Of a stretch of 64,000 nt of DNA, positions 63,704-64,000 are shown piece by piece. The DNA comes from Streptomyces sp. S.PB5 (GTDB taxonomy: Bacteria; Actinomycetota; Actinomycetes; Streptomycetales; Streptomycetaceae), in contig NZ_JAQMWP010000029.1 in NCBI RefSeq assembly GCF_030403745.1, positions 1 through 64,000 of the forward strand. The letters are read 5' to 3'. A program made the position numbers and the translations under genes. The notes under the pieces were generated by a model that was given only the letters and a program-made list of their open reading frames with translations, did not search any database and had not been told where the DNA came from. Within the stretch, counting starts at the first letter, position 1, and each line of letters starts with the position of its first letter.

Positions 63704-64000
63704 GTGCAGCGGAAGGCGTACGTATCCGGCGTCGCGGCGCTCCTCGTCGCGCTGCTGGCCGGCTGCACCGGCGGCTCGGACGACGGTGGCACGACGGACG
63801 ACGCGAACCCGGGCGACGCCGGCACCGCGACCGCCGCCGCCGAGCCCGGCAGGTACCGCACCCTCCCCGAACCCTGCAGCGCGGTCAGCCCGAGCACTCT
63901 CGACGCGCTTCTGCCCGGCATCCAGCAGATCACGGACGAGGAGCAGCGCGAGACGGCGTACGAGGGCGTCCCGACGGTCACGTTCGACACGGATCGCAAG
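63704..64000 (+). CDS. DUF3558 domain lipoprotein (partial, cut by window end)
   Basis: Starting with GTG at 63704, six bases after GAGGAG, the first 99 codons are in the window. The signal peptide RKAYVSGVAALLVALLAGC ends in a lipobox with cysteine at residue 19, so it is a lipoprotein. A Gly/Asp/Thr-rich spacer leads to the DUF3558 domain start, YRTLPEPCSAVSPSTLDALL. DUF3558 lipoproteins are actinobacterial and of unknown function. The coding frame continues to the last base; a C-terminal half is missing. It is divergent from rtcB. Confidence 0.85.
   Translation, partial: MQRKAYVSGVAALLVALLAGCTGGSDDGGTTDDANPGDAGTATAAAEPGRYRTLPEPCSAVSPSTLDALLPGIQQITDEEQRETAYEGVPTVTFDTDRK

Noticed and set aside
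1..64000. tRNA, rRNA, prophage or insertion sequence genes
   Set aside because: None of the characteristic sequences or protein families were recognised anywhere in the window by reading; a dedicated RNA search was not possible.

Overview
The window has the hallmarks of a Streptomyces (or very close actinomycete) chromosome. GC content is very high, third codon positions are GC-rich, GTG starts and ATGA/GTGA start-stop overlaps are common, and the gene repertoire is typical of the genus: the futalosine menaquinone pathway, a WhiJ-like XRE/DUF397 pair, SCO4225-type membrane proteins, and many LysR, TetR and two-component regulators. I saw no rRNA, tRNA, CRISPR array, insertion sequence or prophage. 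The content is mostly core chromosome with accessory patches.

Layout. (1) 1-8.6 kb: an HD-like DUF6817 protein and a LysR regulator, then lipid metabolism. An acyl-CoA ligase lies beside a thiolase that is divergent from a FabG4-like reductase and a MaoC hydratase; a TetR regulator follows, and two candidate operators sit in the divergent promoter. A short FG-GAP protein remnant lies behind the ligase. (2) 8.6-15.6 kb: GNAT and UdgX DNA repair genes, then the menaquinone genes mqnE, an Lrp regulator, ubiX/mqnM, ubiA/mqnP and ubiD/mqnL, interrupted by a rhomboid protease on the other strand. (3) 15.6-24.8 kb: small membrane and regulatory genes, an EamA exporter, an NCS1 permease, the WhiJ-like/DUF397 pair, a gene broken by a 44-bp tandem duplication, an ArsR regulator divergent from a quinone oxidoreductase, and a PASTA-containing membrane protein. 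(4) 24.4-38.7 kb: a stand-alone receiver protein, a NarL-type two-component system, argG with a probable leaderless ArgR-controlled promoter, a P450, an MMPL exporter divergent from a SARP regulator, a PucR/deaminase/2-oxoglutarate oxygenase group, and an ECF sigma factor with a membrane partner. (5) 38.8-46.6 kb: the cytochrome c maturation set resA-ccdA-resB-ccsB, a NodB-like lipoprotein, a histidine phosphatase and hemL. The haem precursor pathway and the haem attachment machinery are therefore adjacent. (6) 46.8-55.5 kb: conserved hypotheticals, an M20 peptidase, an MprAB-like two-component system, and a flavin reductase/LLM monooxygenase pair. (7) 55.6-58.4 kb: a patch of decay in which an MFS exporter, a quinone oxidoreductase and an HxlR regulator have all been damaged by internal deletions, next to a 77-bp inverted-repeat structure. 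(8) 58.4-64 kb: secreted and membrane proteins, an SDR/small membrane protein/phosphatase-acetyltransferase fusion operon, rtcB, and a DUF3558 lipoprotein cut by the window end.

The most unusual observations are the deletion-ridden gene patch with its inverted repeat, the 44-bp duplication that breaks an otherwise readable gene, the phosphatase-acetyltransferase fusion, the PucR/deaminase/oxygenase module, and several clustered short repeats in promoters (13-bp repeats at lrp, 12-bp repeats at the SARP gene, five CCGATG elements at the NCS1 permease gene). All family assignments come from reading motifs in translations; no database search was run.
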